From Bacterioplanoides pacificum (GTDB taxonomy: Bacteria > Pseudomonadota > Gammaproteobacteria > Pseudomonadales > Oceanobacteraceae): a stretch of DNA of 64,000 bases. Numbering within the stretch: position 1 is the stretch's first letter; every line of letters begins with the position of its first letter. A program made the translations under genes and the position numbers. The DNA is taken from positions 155,419 through 219,418 of the forward strand of contig NZ_JBHRYB010000015.1 of NCBI RefSeq assembly GCF_042648445.1, written 5' to 3'. This document shows positions 50,217 to 59,263 of this stretch, piece by piece. Under the pieces are notes generated by a model, which had not been told where the DNA came from, did not search any database, and saw only the letters and a program-made list of their open reading frames with translations.

Positions 50217-51989
50217 TCAGAAGTTGTAGCGCGATTTTAGCATCCAGCTGCGCCGCGGTGCAGGATAGCCGGATATTGTTTCATATTCACGATCTGAAAT
50301 GTTATCAAGTCGTAAACCGACGGTAAGGTCCTGAATCACACGATAGTTAATGCTTGCGTTAAATAAGCTGTAACTGGCTAAACGTTCTCCGCCATCGGAT
50401 TTAGGAGAGCCTTCATAATAAATACCTTCCAGCTGCGTAGAAACTGCACCGCTGTAATAGCGGATGATGGCCTTACTGCTGCGGGGGGAAATACGGCTCA
50501 GACGTTTTCCGTTTCCATCATTCTTGGCATCAAGCCAATCCTGACTCAGTTGCGAATTTAGAGAACTGTTCCACTGGTGTTTCCAGACCAGAGAGACTGA
50601 ATCAACACTGGATTTTCCGATGTTTTCACTTTTAAACGCGACAGGATTATAAGTAATCTTGTTGTTAAAAATTGCCCGTTGGCCATTTAACTTTAAAGAG
50701 CCGTTGTTGTACGGTCTGAGGTACCCTAATGACCAGATTCTGGAGCGCTCTGGCTCCAGCTCATCATTGCCGAACCCCGGGTAATACAAGTCATTAAATG
50801 TTGGTGTTCTGAAAGCAGTGGCTTGTCCGGCGGAAATAACATCTCCATTCTCAGCCGTCAGTACAACCTGTGTATTAAACGAGCGGAACTGGCCATAGCG
50901 ATTGTTGTTATCATGACGAGCTCCTAATTCGACGGACGCAAAGCTGTTGGTGTAACGGTAGCCGGTAATAATGCCGGTGTTGTTGTCTTTTGACTCGTCG
51001 TAGTCTTTGCCGGATTCGCTGATATCTGTTGATTGATAGTCAGAACCCAAAATCACAGAATGTTGTGAATTAACACGGTAACGACCAATGAGGCTGGCCG
51101 TGTTTTTTGTAGTGGCAAATAAATCATCTGCAGAGCGTTTCTGATGATCCTTATAGTCCCAGCTGTTATCTTCGCTGCGACCAGCCGCTGCACTGATTGT
51201 TAATTTTTCTGCAACGATCTGATATCTGGCAGAAAGTGCCTGATTATCAAAGTCGGCGTTGTTGCCAAAGTTACCATCGTACTCGTAGTTACCTTTACTA
51301 CGCTGATAATCGAGTGCCAGCTTTTGTTGTTTGCTGATTTCGATCGCGGCTCCACCTGCAATGCTGTAACGCTCATGACCGTCTTTGTCACTTTCGTCAT
51401 CATCTTTGATGTCGTAGCCATCACTGGCATCGTGTTGTGCATTGAAATAAAGACTTGTACGACCAATGCTGGTGGCAGTTCTCAGGTTCAGCTCTCTGTT
51501 TTTATCACTGCCAAAGGCCGCGGTCAGCTGGCTGTTATCTGTCTCGTTTCGGGTAATAATATTAATCACACCACCCTGGGCATCCGCACCGTATAACGCA
51601 CCACGCGCCCCCTGAATTATTTCAATCCGCTCTACCTGTTCCGGTGCAATCAGATTAAAAGCCGTTGTTCCGTTTGTGCCCGTTCCTACGCGTTCACCAT
51701 TAATCAATACTGTAATACGCTTGTTATCCAGACCGTTGATATAAAGATTGGTGGTGTTCAGGCGGCCACCATTCTGAGTAAATTGGATACCTGACTCGAG
51801 GTTGAGTAACTCCGGCAGTGATTGAGCGTTGCTCATCTCAATATGCTCACGATCAATGATAATCAATTGTGCATCATTGATGGTGTTTTCAGGTAAGCGC
51901 GTTGCTGTAACGGTTTGCGTATCCAGCTGGGTTTCAGCATAAGAAAATGTTGCTGAGATCAGTCCGGAGAATAAGATCAGTTTTTTCAT
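50217..51989 (-). CDS. btuB: Vitamin B12 outer-membrane receptor
   Basis: The protein has 590 residues from ATG 51989, where a signal peptide begins (MKKLILFSGLISATFSYA). A frame open upstream belongs to the leader. A TonB box-like DTQTVTATRLP follows. The plug domain has LPELLNLESGIQFTQNGGR, GTNGTTAFNLIAPEQVERIE and RGALYGADAQGGVINIITR, matching BtuB. The barrel ends with a C-terminal aromatic residue (KSRYNF), required for assembly. It imports cobalamins with TonB energy. The cobalamin riboswitch upstream and corrinoid genes downstream support the B12 assignment firmly. Confidence 0.95.
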   Translation of the reverse strand: MKKLILFSGLISATFSYAETQLDTQTVTATRLPENTINDAQLIIIDREHIEMSNAQSLPELLNLESGIQFTQNGGRLNTTNLYINGLDNKRITVLINGERVGTGTNGTTAFNLIAPEQVERIEIIQGARGALYGADAQGGVINIITRNETDNSQLTAAFGSDKNRELNLRTATSIGRTSLYFNAQHDASDGYDIKDDDESDKDGHERYSIAGGAAIEISKQQKLALDYQRSKGNYEYDGNFGNNADFDNQALSARYQIVAEKLTISAAAGRSEDNSWDYKDHQKRSADDLFATTKNTASLIGRYRVNSQHSVILGSDYQSTDISESGKDYDESKDNNTGIITGYRYTNSFASVELGARHDNNNRYGQFRSFNTQVVLTAENGDVISAGQATAFRTPTFNDLYYPGFGNDELEPERSRIWSLGYLRPYNNGSLKLNGQRAIFNNKITYNPVAFKSENIGKSSVDSVSLVWKHQWNSSLNSQLSQDWLDAKNDGNGKRLSRISPRSSKAIIRYYSGAVSTQLEGIYYEGSPKSDGGERLASYSLFNASINYRVIQDLTVGLRLDNISDREYETISGYPAPRRSWMLKSRYNF

Positions 51990-51995
51990 AAGAGT

Positions 51996-52054
51996 CCGAT
52001 AGGATTTATCCAATCGGCGGGAATCAAAACAAGTAGCCTCTGTTTTGGCTACTT
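51996..52054 (-). promoter_or_regulatory. Attenuator and start-site hairpin of the btuB leader
   Basis: On the minus strand AAGTAGCC-AAAACAGA-GGCTACTT followed by GTTTTGATT (52054 to ~52022) looks like an intrinsic terminator. A second hairpin, CCGATTGG-ATAAA-TCCTATCGG (52017 to 51996, one internal mismatch), ends 6 nt before the btuB ATG and would hide the ribosome site. Both lie after the riboswitch. Confidence 0.65.
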
Positions 52055-52084
52055 CTTCTGTATCGCCCACCGCAATACGAGTTG

Positions 52085-52285
52085 AACATTATCAGGCCGG
52101 TATCCGGGCTGACGGCCTGTTACACAGTTTGAAACCTGTAACGCCAACTGACGCCTTCCCATAACGGTTAAGTTACAGTGGCTGAGGTCAGTCGGATAGG
52201 CCGATCACCGTTGCGGGGGCAGCATTGGATTGCTTCAGCGGGAGCTGAATGACACCAATTTCCCGTTTAACTTGATCGAAGATCA
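52085..52285 (-). ncRNA. Cobalamin riboswitch upstream of btuB
   Basis: On the minus strand the leader contains GGGAAATTGGTGTCATTC (near 52264-52247). The core GCTGCCCCCGCAACGGTGA follows (52223-52205). The B12 box GTCAGCCCGGATACCGGCC lies at 52114-52096. These are the order and spacing of the AdoCbl-class riboswitch. Bound cobalamin would shut off btuB-pduO-cobB, either by the terminator or by the ribosome-site hairpin that follow. Confidence 0.93.
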
Positions 52286-52303
52286 GAGCACCTGAGGGGC
52301 GGC

Positions 52304-52332
52304 AGAATATCCGCTGGCTGAAAACTGGTCAA
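52304..52332 (-). promoter_or_regulatory. Predicted sigma-70 promoter of the btuB operon
   Basis: TTGACC (52332-52327) and TATTCT (52309-52304) are separated by 17 bp. Transcription would begin about 52297, just before the riboswitch. The -35 box overlaps the stop codon of the histidine kinase gene. Confidence 0.6.
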
Positions 52333-54326
52333 GTTTCAGTGTTTGTTACCAAAGTCTGAGGAGCGGGGGCATTAAGTGGTAAAACAATTTCAAAACAGGA
52401 TCCACCATCCTTACCTGACCGGTAATTAAGTTGTCCCTGATGATGGGCGGTGATAATAAAATACGAGACTGATAACCCAAGGCCTGTGCCTTCTCCCACG
52501 TCTTTGGTGGTGTAGAAAGGTTCAAAAATATGTGGGATATCAGCGCTCTTAATCCCCGGGCCATTGTCTTCAACCTGGATCACAATTTGTTGCTGTTGTG
52601 GAGCTGGTGCAGACTGTTGCTGGAGGAAGGCGCGAATCTGAATAGCTGGTGTTTGTTGTTGGCTATCATCCAGCGCCTGTTGTGCGTTTTTGATCAGGTT
52701 AAGCAGTACCTGTTCAATTTCACTGGGTACGCATGCGACGTCAGGCAGCGTTTTTGGCAGTTCGGTGTTAATCCGAATGTGTTTCAGATCACTGTCGGTG
52801 GTTGCAATGGTCAGGCTGGTTGTTATCAGGTCGTGGATATTAATGTGGCGTTTCTGCAGGTGGTCATTACGGGCAAACTGAAGCATGGAGCGGATGATGG
52901 TGGCTGCCCGTTCGCCGGCTTGCTGGATATGATCAATAAACAGAAAAATCTGACGTTGCTGTAAATAATGTTGCAGTTTCTCAAGATCGAGCCCGTGTTG
53001 ATTGGCTGCTTTCTGGTTGGCACTGAGGCCGGCTTGCAGACGACGGCGAATATTCTGCACATTTTGTAATATCGCTCCCAGCGGATTATTGATTTCGTGT
53101 GCCATACCAGCGGCCAGGCCGCCGACCGACATCATTTTTTCGCTCTGCACCATTATTTCTTCCATGCGCAGACGTACGCTGACATCGTCAATACGAATCA
53201 CACGGTTCGCCTGGCGGGCGTGCTGAATCGGGTAAATTAACAGGTCACCCGTGATGTTTTGTCCCAGACTGGGCAGGGCTAAACGTTCAATTTTTTCTGG
53301 TTGCGGTAACTCGCGCTCAAACAGAATATTTTGTGTTTCCAGTTCCGGAATCAGTCGCACCAGCCGGTGACCCACCAGTTGCTGTGGGTCATGTTGTAAC
53401 CATTCTCCGGCCTGTTGGTTGCATTGTACGATGCGCAGTTGTTCATCGACGGCAAAAATGGCCGAGGGCATGGCGTGAAGTATATTATCGAGCAGGCTCT
53501 GGGTATTTTTCAGCTGGGTTTCAATACCGCGGCGAATCGAAACTTCTTTGGCCAGGTGGTCATTGATACGACGGGTTTCATCCGACAACCGGGTTGCCCG
53601 CCAGCGGGCACTTTCTGCCTGGTGCCGGGCACTGCGCAAATCCCGGTGACGCTGTTCCCGCAGCCAGAAAATATCGTTCAGGGCATTGACCAGCGGCTGG
53701 ATATCCGGATCACTGGCGCTCAGCTGCACGTCACCGTGAGGTTGTTCGGCCTGTTGCTGTAACTCCTGTAATAACGTGTCGTAAGGAGAGCGTTGCCAGC
53801 GGCGGATTGCCAGATACAGCAGAAAACACAGCAACGCTGACAAGGAAACAACAAACAGGGTGGTTGTCAGGGTATCGAGCAGAAAAAAGCCGGGCAGGGA
53901 GGCACGGTTAATAATAGCCAGAGTAAAACGCTGTGGTTTGCCCTGTAGATCGTGATAACTGAGCGGAAACAACATCTGCCGGCCGTCGGTTGGCTGGGAT
54001 TCTTCCGCCAGGTGGGCGTTAAGTTGGGGTGTTAACGTGTGTTGGTAGCTGTGAATCAAGCGTTGTTGCTGGTCGTTATACAGTGCGGCTTCGTCTATCT
54101 GATAATGTTGGGTCATGCGTTGCAGCATGGTTTGTAGTACCAGCAGATCGGCATGGTGACTGAGCTCGGTCTGCAGTATGCCGGCCATGATCTGGCTTAC
54201 CTGAGGCGCCAGTTGCTGACGGCCAATACGATCGGCAGCGGCAATATAAGACAAGGTCGCAATGAGGATCACACTGCTGATCGTCAGCAGGGTGGCGAAT
54301 ATGGCTTTTTGCCGTGCCAGCATCAT
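52329..54326 (-). CDS. Membrane sensor histidine kinase (PAS, HisKA, HATPase)
   Basis: The protein has 665 residues. TM1 (~10-32) and TM2 (~150-172) flank a periplasmic region of about 120 residues. A coiled region and a PAS domain (~285-380, HAMPSAIFAVDEQLRIVQCN) follow. The HisKA motif is AAGMAHEINNPLGAILQNV with phospho-accepting His410. The ATPase lobe has LLNLIKNAQQAL, VEDNGPGIK and TKDVGEGTGLGLSVSYFII. It is NtrB-like in sequence. No response regulator is adjacent, so its partner is elsewhere. The start overlaps the ketopantoate-reductase-like gene by ATGA. The signal is unknown. Confidence 0.93.
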   Translation of the reverse strand: MMLARQKAIFATLLTISSVILIATLSYIAAADRIGRQQLAPQVSQIMAGILQTELSHHADLLVLQTMLQRMTQHYQIDEAALYNDQQQRLIHSYQHTLTPQLNAHLAEESQPTDGRQMLFPLSYHDLQGKPQRFTLAIINRASLPGFFLLDTLTTTLFVVSLSALLCFLLYLAIRRWQRSPYDTLLQELQQQAEQPHGDVQLSASDPDIQPLVNALNDIFWLREQRHRDLRSARHQAESARWRATRLSDETRRINDHLAKEVSIRRGIETQLKNTQSLLDNILHAMPSAIFAVDEQLRIVQCNQQAGEWLQHDPQQLVGHRLVRLIPELETQNILFERELPQPEKIERLALPSLGQNITGDLLIYPIQHARQANRVIRIDDVSVRLRMEEIMVQSEKMMSVGGLAAGMAHEINNPLGAILQNVQNIRRRLQAGLSANQKAANQHGLDLEKLQHYLQQRQIFLFIDHIQQAGERAATIIRSMLQFARNDHLQKRHINIHDLITTSLTIATTDSDLKHIRINTELPKTLPDVACVPSEIEQVLLNLIKNAQQALDDSQQQTPAIQIRAFLQQQSAPAPQQQQIVIQVEDNGPGIKSADIPHIFEPFYTTKDVGEGTGLGLSVSYFIITAHHQGQLNYRSGKDGGSCFEIVLPLNAPAPQTLVTNTET

Positions 54327-55243
54327 TCGTTGCGGCTCCGCTCGCCCAGCTGTTGTAACCAGTATTCGCTGTGGGGTAACGACAACTGATGTTTCTGCGC
54401 CTGCTGTAATAAAAAGCCGGTAATGTAGTTCAGTTCAGTGGGGCGCTGATTTAACACATCCTGTAGCGATGATGAGAGATTATTCGCAGTGGCTTGTGCG
54501 ACTTCGGCGGCGCGCTGAGCTAAGGAAAAATCCAGTGACCAGCCAAGTTGCTGATATAACCACTGAATTTCATTCGCCAGAAGGGTCATCTGGCGGGAAT
54601 AATCCGCATTGCTGAGCAGTTCGCCATTACGGCACTGAAGGACTGCCGTCATTGGGTTTATCACTGCATTAATGGCCAGCTTGGCGCGCATACGGGTATG
54701 GATGTCACTGACACTCCGGGTGTTCGGCAATGCCGGAGCGGGAATCCGGTCTTGCTCAGACCAGCGGCCGATGCAGGTTTCTCCACAACCGGCCCAGATA
54801 ACCTGTTGCTGGCTTGAGCGATAAGCCCCTTCGGTGGAAATACCCACCCACAATTGTGGTGCCTGGCTGAATTGGCTGAGCCATTCAGCAACCTGTTGTT
54901 GCTGACCCATACCATTCTGCAGCAGCAGGATATTGTTTATTCGTGGCAGGTCGGGCTGCAACGGACGCAGAGCGTTCAGGGTGTCAGCCGCTTTGGTGGT
55001 TATCACCAGCCAGTCTGTCGGGGCATGGTCCCAGTGGGGTAATAACAAGGTGTGGTTGGCACCTTGCTGGTCCTGTATCCGGCGTTCACAGCCTTGTTGA
55101 CTGCGGCTGAGGCAGAAAAGTCGCTGGCTTCGCCAGTGCCAGGCCATCAGGGTTCCGATGGCCCCCATGCCAAGCAGTGTGATGCTGGCAGCAGGCGGGT
55201 TGCGGGGGTGTGGCGCGGCGGAAGTGGAAACGGCAGTAGTCAT
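54323..55243 (-). CDS. Ketopantoate reductase family protein (PanE/ApbA-like)
   Basis: The protein has 306 residues. The NADPH loop is ITLLGMGAIGTLMAWHW, shifted by a ~20-residue N-terminal extension. LVITTKAADT, ILLLQNGMG and the catalytic Lys region MRAKLAINAVINPMTAVL follow, and the C-terminal dimer domain ends with FLLQQAQKHQLSLPHSEYWL. PanE reduces ketopantoate in pantothenate/CoA synthesis. The sequence is divergent (for example ISTEGAYRSSQQQVIWAG replaces the usual GVTTxGA region), so its substrate may differ. It is translationally coupled to the histidine kinase, a pairing I cannot explain functionally. Confidence 0.8.
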   Translation of the reverse strand: MTTAVSTSAAPHPRNPPAASITLLGMGAIGTLMAWHWRSQRLFCLSRSQQGCERRIQDQQGANHTLLLPHWDHAPTDWLVITTKAADTLNALRPLQPDLPRINNILLLQNGMGQQQQVAEWLSQFSQAPQLWVGISTEGAYRSSQQQVIWAGCGETCIGRWSEQDRIPAPALPNTRSVSDIHTRMRAKLAINAVINPMTAVLQCRNGELLSNADYSRQMTLLANEIQWLYQQLGWSLDFSLAQRAAEVAQATANNLSSSLQDVLNQRPTELNYITGFLLQQAQKHQLSLPHSEYWLQQLGERSRNE

Positions 55244-55263
55244 GTGCCGATTATAAGGTGGCT

Positions 55264-56298
55264 TTAGCCGGAACCGGAAGTCAGTAACGCGTCCGCCGCC
55301 GTTTCCGGTGGATTGTCAGCTGTAGCGCTGTCCAGCTTATCGGCTGCTGCAGGCCGGGCTGCTGCCGGGGGTTGTGGAGACCACAACGCCAACAATTTAT
55401 TCAGCAACGACGCCGGATGATCGGCAGGCAGATTACGCAGCCACAGCCGTAAGCGGCTTTCGTCTTCACCCACCAGTCTGGTGATGTCATCCAGATGGGC
55501 ACCACGTTCCCGTAATAACCAGACCACCACCGGCATCAGCCGGTGGAAATGGCGGCGATTGATCGGGTTGGTCATGTGTTCAACACTGACGTCAAACCGT
55601 TCAGCAACCAGTTGACAGGCATCGTTAAACAGCCGTTGCAGATCGTCATTGCTGCGGGCTGCCTGACTCAGGGCTTGTTTTTTCATAAAGCGGCTGATGA
55701 ATTCATCCCGTGCCAGCGCCTGATACGTGGGGTGGCTGCCATGTTGCAGGTCCAGTGTTTTGTTATGAGGTTGTTGCATCACACTGTCGTAGCGTTGTGC
55801 GCGGTTATGGCGGCTGTTGCATAGCAGATTCAGCATCGGTTCCACGTCTAACCAGGCGGGGGGTGTCAGTGCGCGATAGTGGCGATCGCTGCTCCAGGGA
55901 TACAGGCTGGCGTCGGAAACCCGCCGGCTGGTTTCCGGCCAGCGGTGCAGTTGCATGATCAGGTCGGTGAGGTAAGCACGCTCATCCACCAGTAACACGA
56001 TACCCTGGTCAGACAATAACTGCCGGCGCTTGTGCCAGCAGCGCTCGTGCATATCGTCAAAAGCGATCTGGATGTCGTCCATCACTTCTGTCCAGTCGCG
56101 ATCACACTGCATCACAAATTGCATCTGATGTTCATCGAACACGTAGGCCAGTAGCCGGGTCTGTTTGATGCCTGCAAGAATCTCCACCCCGTATCCGTAT
56201 TCCAGTACTGAGTGAAAAATGGCCTGGTCTTTCGCTCCGCGCACCGAAAAATAATAACTTCCGGCGCCGTGCAGTGTCATTTTGGTTTCCATAGCCAA
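55264..56298 (-). CDS. Catalytically degenerate Y1/REP-type transposase-like protein
   Basis: The protein has 344 residues. The N-terminal ~150 residues follow the TnpA_REP (Transposase_17) pattern: GAGSYYFSVRGAKDQAIF, then LLAYVFDEHQMQFVMQ, and the closing YPWSSDRHYRA. In active enzymes the second block reads MPNHVHLL with two metal-binding histidines. Here only His57 remains and the other is Met59. The expected catalytic tyrosine is also not found in the FDDMHERCWHKRRQ helix. The C-terminal half has a DnaA-like helix-turn-helix (FHRLMPVVVWLLRERGAHLD, ITRLVGED) and a disordered tail. It looks like a domesticated, DNA-binding derivative. No flanking REP repeats or terminal repeats were seen. 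Confidence 0.7.
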   Translation of the reverse strand: MAMETKMTLHGAGSYYFSVRGAKDQAIFHSVLEYGYGVEILAGIKQTRLLAYVFDEHQMQFVMQCDRDWTEVMDDIQIAFDDMHERCWHKRRQLLSDQGIVLLVDERAYLTDLIMQLHRWPETSRRVSDASLYPWSSDRHYRALTPPAWLDVEPMLNLLCNSRHNRAQRYDSVMQQPHNKTLDLQHGSHPTYQALARDEFISRFMKKQALSQAARSNDDLQRLFNDACQLVAERFDVSVEHMTNPINRRHFHRLMPVVVWLLRERGAHLDDITRLVGEDESRLRLWLRNLPADHPASLLNKLLALWSPQPPAAARPAAADKLDSATADNPPETAADALLTSGSG

Positions 56299-56401
56299 AA
56301 AGGTAGCTGAGTTTTATGCAAATGCCAGTGTCGGTGGCAACCACATTCCGTGTTACAGTGCGGCGGTTAAATTTTGATTGTGTGAATGCAGGAGTAAGGC
56401 C

Positions 56402-56887
56402 ATGCCTTCATTTGATGTGGTATCCGAAGTGGATAAACACGAAGCCCAGAATGCGGTCGATCAGGCCAATCGCGAGTTATCTACTCGTTTTGACTTTAAA
56501 GGTGTGAATGCCAGTTTTGAACTGAAGGATTTTATTGTCACGCTGACGGCGAATGAAGAGTTCCAGATTGAACAGATGAAACCCATGCTGGAAGGCGCCA
56601 TGATCAAACGCAAAATTAAAGTCAGTTGTCTGGAGTACAGCGACTGTGTGGGTGCCGGGAAGCAGGTAAAAGTAACCGCGACTATGCGTCAGGGTATTGA
56701 TAAAGAACTGGCGAAAAAAATGGTAAAGCTGGTTAAAGACAGCAAGCTGAAAGTTCAGGCTGCGATTCAGGGCGAGATGGTGCGGGTGACCGGTAAAAAA
56801 CGTGATGATCTGCAGGATGTGATGGCGTTGTTCCGTTCTGATGAGTCGATTCAGATGCCGTTGATGTTTAAAAACTTTAAAGATTAA
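56402..56887 (+). CDS. yajQ: YajQ-family nucleotide-binding protein
   Basis: The protein has 161 residues from ATG 56402 (MPSFDVVSEVDKHEAQNAVD), with AGGAG upstream. The family is conserved over its whole length: NRELSTRFDFKGVNASFE, then GKQVKVTATMRQGIDKELAK and KVQAAIQGEMVRVTGKKRDD. YajQ proteins have two RNP-like folds and bind nucleotides; in Xanthomonas and Pseudomonas a homologue binds cyclic di-GMP and alters transcription. Its stop overlaps the next start by one base (TAATG). Confidence 0.95.
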   Translation: MPSFDVVSEVDKHEAQNAVDQANRELSTRFDFKGVNASFELKDFIVTLTANEEFQIEQMKPMLEGAMIKRKIKVSCLEYSDCVGAGKQVKVTATMRQGIDKELAKKMVKLVKDSKLKVQAAIQGEMVRVTGKKRDDLQDVMALFRSDESIQMPLMFKNFKD

Positions 56888-58287
56888 TGATGGCGCTTTC
56901 CCGGTCAGCAGGAAGCTGGCGTGAAGCCTTATTGGTGTATTTCCGCAAACCGGTGATAGTGATTGCACTGCTGGGTTTTTCGGCTGGTTTACCGTTTTTA
57001 TTGGTGTTCACTACATTGACGGCCTGGTTACGGCTGGAAGGGATTGAACGTACCTCGATTGGTTTTTTTGCCTGGGTCGGTCTGACTTATTCGGTCAAAA
57101 TATTCTGGGCGCCGGTGGTTGACCGGCTGAAGATTCCGCTGTTAACCAAAGCGTTTGGCCAGCGGCGCAGCTGGATTCTGATTGGTCAGCTGGGGATTGT
57201 GGCGGGGTTGCTGGTGATGAGTCACTGGCATCCGCCGCAGTCGCTGTTATGGCTGGCGGCAGCAGCCGTGCTGGTGGCCTTTTCATCCGCTACCCAGGAT
57301 ATCGCGCTGGATGCTTATCGCATTGAAATTGTCAAAGATACGATGCAGGGTGCGATGTCGGCGGCGTATATCTTTGGTTATCGTCTGGCGTTATTGGTTG
57401 CCGGGGCCGGTGCTTTGTACCTGGCCAGCTGGGGAGACTGGCCAACGGCCTACAGCATCATGGCAGCATTGGCGGCACTGATGGTGCTGGTGACGTTATG
57501 GGCAGACGCTACGGTGCGCAAGAGTGCCCAGCAGCGAGCTGCAGATGAAGCTCTGATGGTCGATCAGGTGATGGGCCGGCCTATGCATCTGGCTCAACGC
57601 CCGGCCTGGCAGCGCTGGTTGTTAGGGGCGGTGATTTGTCCGTTTCTGGAGTTTTTTCAGCGCAATGGTGCCTTTGCGTTATTAATTCTGTTGTTTATTG
57701 CGCTGTTCCGCCTCAGTGATATCACCATGGGGATCATGGCGAATCCGTTTTATATCGACCTTGGTTATAGCGAAGAAGAAATGGCCAATGTGGCGAAAAT
57801 ATTCGGTTTCTTTATGACCATTGCCGGTTCGGCATTGTGTGGCGTGCTGGTGGTGCGTTACGGCATCTTGCGGCCATTATTGTTGGGCGCTGTGCTGGTC
57901 TCTGCCACCAACCTGCTATTTGCGCTGCTGGCTGTGCAGGCTGGTCTGGATATGGGCACTCAGCTGAAGCCATCGCTGGCCTGGCTGGCGCTGGTGATCA
58001 GTGCTGATAATCTCAGTGGGGGTATCGCCAGTACGGCTTTTATTGCTTACCTGTCCAGTCTGACCAATCGCAGTTATACCGCCACGCAATACGCCTTGTT
58101 CAGCTCGCTGATGACCTTACCCGGTAAGTTTATCTCGGGTTTTTCCGGCTGGGTGGTCGACAGCTCAGGTTACACCGAGTTTTTTATTCTGGCATCGGTG
58201 TTGGGGATTCCGGCGATTGCGCTGGTGGTGGTGCTGATGTGGCATCACCGTCAGGAGGAACAACAAAAGCGCTCTGCAGAGCTGTGA
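56887..58287 (+). CDS. ampG: AmpG-like muropeptide MFS permease
   Basis: The protein has 466 residues and about 12-14 transmembrane helices. Characteristic AmpG text is present: GFSAGLPFLLVFTTLTAWLR, then IGFFAWVGLTYSVKIFWAPV with DRLKIPLL, and SSATQDIALDAYRIE. It imports anhydromuropeptides into the cytoplasm for peptidoglycan recycling and in many species influences AmpC induction. It is coupled to yajQ by a 1-nt overlap and ends at a strong hairpin. No ampR/ampC is near. Confidence 0.9.
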   Translation: MMALSRSAGSWREALLVYFRKPVIVIALLGFSAGLPFLLVFTTLTAWLRLEGIERTSIGFFAWVGLTYSVKIFWAPVVDRLKIPLLTKAFGQRRSWILIGQLGIVAGLLVMSHWHPPQSLLWLAAAAVLVAFSSATQDIALDAYRIEIVKDTMQGAMSAAYIFGYRLALLVAGAGALYLASWGDWPTAYSIMAALAALMVLVTLWADATVRKSAQQRAADEALMVDQVMGRPMHLAQRPAWQRWLLGAVICPFLEFFQRNGAFALLILLFIALFRLSDITMGIMANPFYIDLGYSEEEMANVAKIFGFFMTIAGSALCGVLVVRYGILRPLLLGAVLVSATNLLFALLAVQAGLDMGTQLKPSLAWLALVISADNLSGGIASTAFIAYLSSLTNRSYTATQYALFSSLMTLPGKFISGFSGWVVDSSGYTEFFILASVLGIPAIALVVVLMWHHRQEEQQKRSAEL

Positions 58288-58291
58288 TCAC

Positions 58292-58321
58292 AACGGGCCT
58301 GTCGTCAGCGACAGGCCCGTT
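58292..58321. terminator. Bidirectional hairpin between ampG and rimK
   Basis: AACGGGCCTGTCG-TCAG-CGACAGGCCCGTT is a perfect 13-bp stem between convergent genes. The sequence after it is only weakly T-rich (ATTGAG), so efficiency is uncertain. Confidence 0.8.
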
Positions 58322-58357
58322 ATTGAGATGTGATGTTGTTGAGGCGTGATAAAAGGT

Positions 58358-59263
58358 TCAGCCTTTGCCCCGTGTGCGGGTACGGTTTGAGCGGGCATTT
58401 TTTTCGATAAACTCGATAATTTTGCCCGCGACATCAATACCGGTGGAGCGTTCGATACCTTCAATACCGGGGGAAGAGTTTACTTCCATCACCACCGGAC
58501 CGCGGTTAGAACGCAGAATATCCACCCCGGCGACATTCAGTCCCATGGCTTTGGCTGCTTTTACTGCGGTGGCACGTTCTTCCGGAGTGATGCGGATCAC
58601 TGAGGCGGTACCACCGCGGTGCAGGTTAGAGCGGAATTCGCCTTCCTGTGCCTGGCGTTTCATCGCCGCCACGACCCGATCACCGACCACCAGACAGCGA
58701 ATATCGGCACCACCGGCTTCTTTAATGTATTCCTGCACCATGATGTTAGCTTTCATCCCCAGGAAGGCTTCGATCACACTTTCGGCAGCTTTTTTGGTTT
58801 CCGCCAGTACCACACCAATACCCTGGGTACCTTCCAGCAGCTTGATCACCAGCGGGGCTCCGCCGACCATTTTGATCAGGTCAGGAATATCATCCGGGCT
58901 GTGAGCAAAGCCGGTAATCGGTAAACCAATGCCTTTGCGCGACATCAGTTGCATCGAGCGCAATTTGTCGCGTGAGCGGCTGATCGCTACAGATTCGTTC
59001 AGCGGGTAAACGTCCATCATCTCAAACTGACGCAATACCGCTGTACCATAAAACGTAATCGAAGCACCGATACGAGGCACCACCGCATCGAACGACGGTA
59101 ACTCCTCGCCCTGGTAATGAATGCTGGGATCGCTGCTGTTAATGTTCATATAACAGTGCAGCGTATCCAGCACCTGAACTTCATGGCCGCGTTCTTCGGC
59201 GGCCTCTACCAGGCGCCGGGTGGAATACAGCTTGCTGTTGCGTGATAAAATTCCGATTCTCAT
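58358..59263 (-). CDS. rimK: Ribosomal protein S6 glutamate ligase
   Basis: The protein has 301 residues, the size of E. coli RimK (300). ATP-grasp features are YPLNESVAISRSRDKLRSMQ, PLVIKLLEGTQGIGVVLAET and the metal-binding MEVNSSPGIEGIERSTGIDV. It adds glutamate residues to the C-terminus of ribosomal protein S6 and can make poly-glutamate. It overlaps the protease gene by ATGA (59260-59263), and with maoP forms a three-gene minus-strand operon. The C-terminus ends in a basic run (RSNRTRTRGKG). Confidence 0.95.
   Translation of the reverse strand: MRIGILSRNSKLYSTRRLVEAAEERGHEVQVLDTLHCYMNINSSDPSIHYQGEELPSFDAVVPRIGASITFYGTAVLRQFEMMDVYPLNESVAISRSRDKLRSMQLMSRKGIGLPITGFAHSPDDIPDLIKMVGGAPLVIKLLEGTQGIGVVLAETKKAAESVIEAFLGMKANIMVQEYIKEAGGADIRCLVVGDRVVAAMKRQAQEGEFRSNLHRGGTASVIRITPEERATAVKAAKAMGLNVAGVDILRSNRGPVVMEVNSSPGIEGIERSTGIDVAGKIIEFIEKNARSNRTRTRGKG

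Noticed and set aside
51990..52070. A longer btuB start at 52070
   Set aside because: The extra 27 residues run through the attenuator hairpins and hide the signal peptide, which begins cleanly at 51989.
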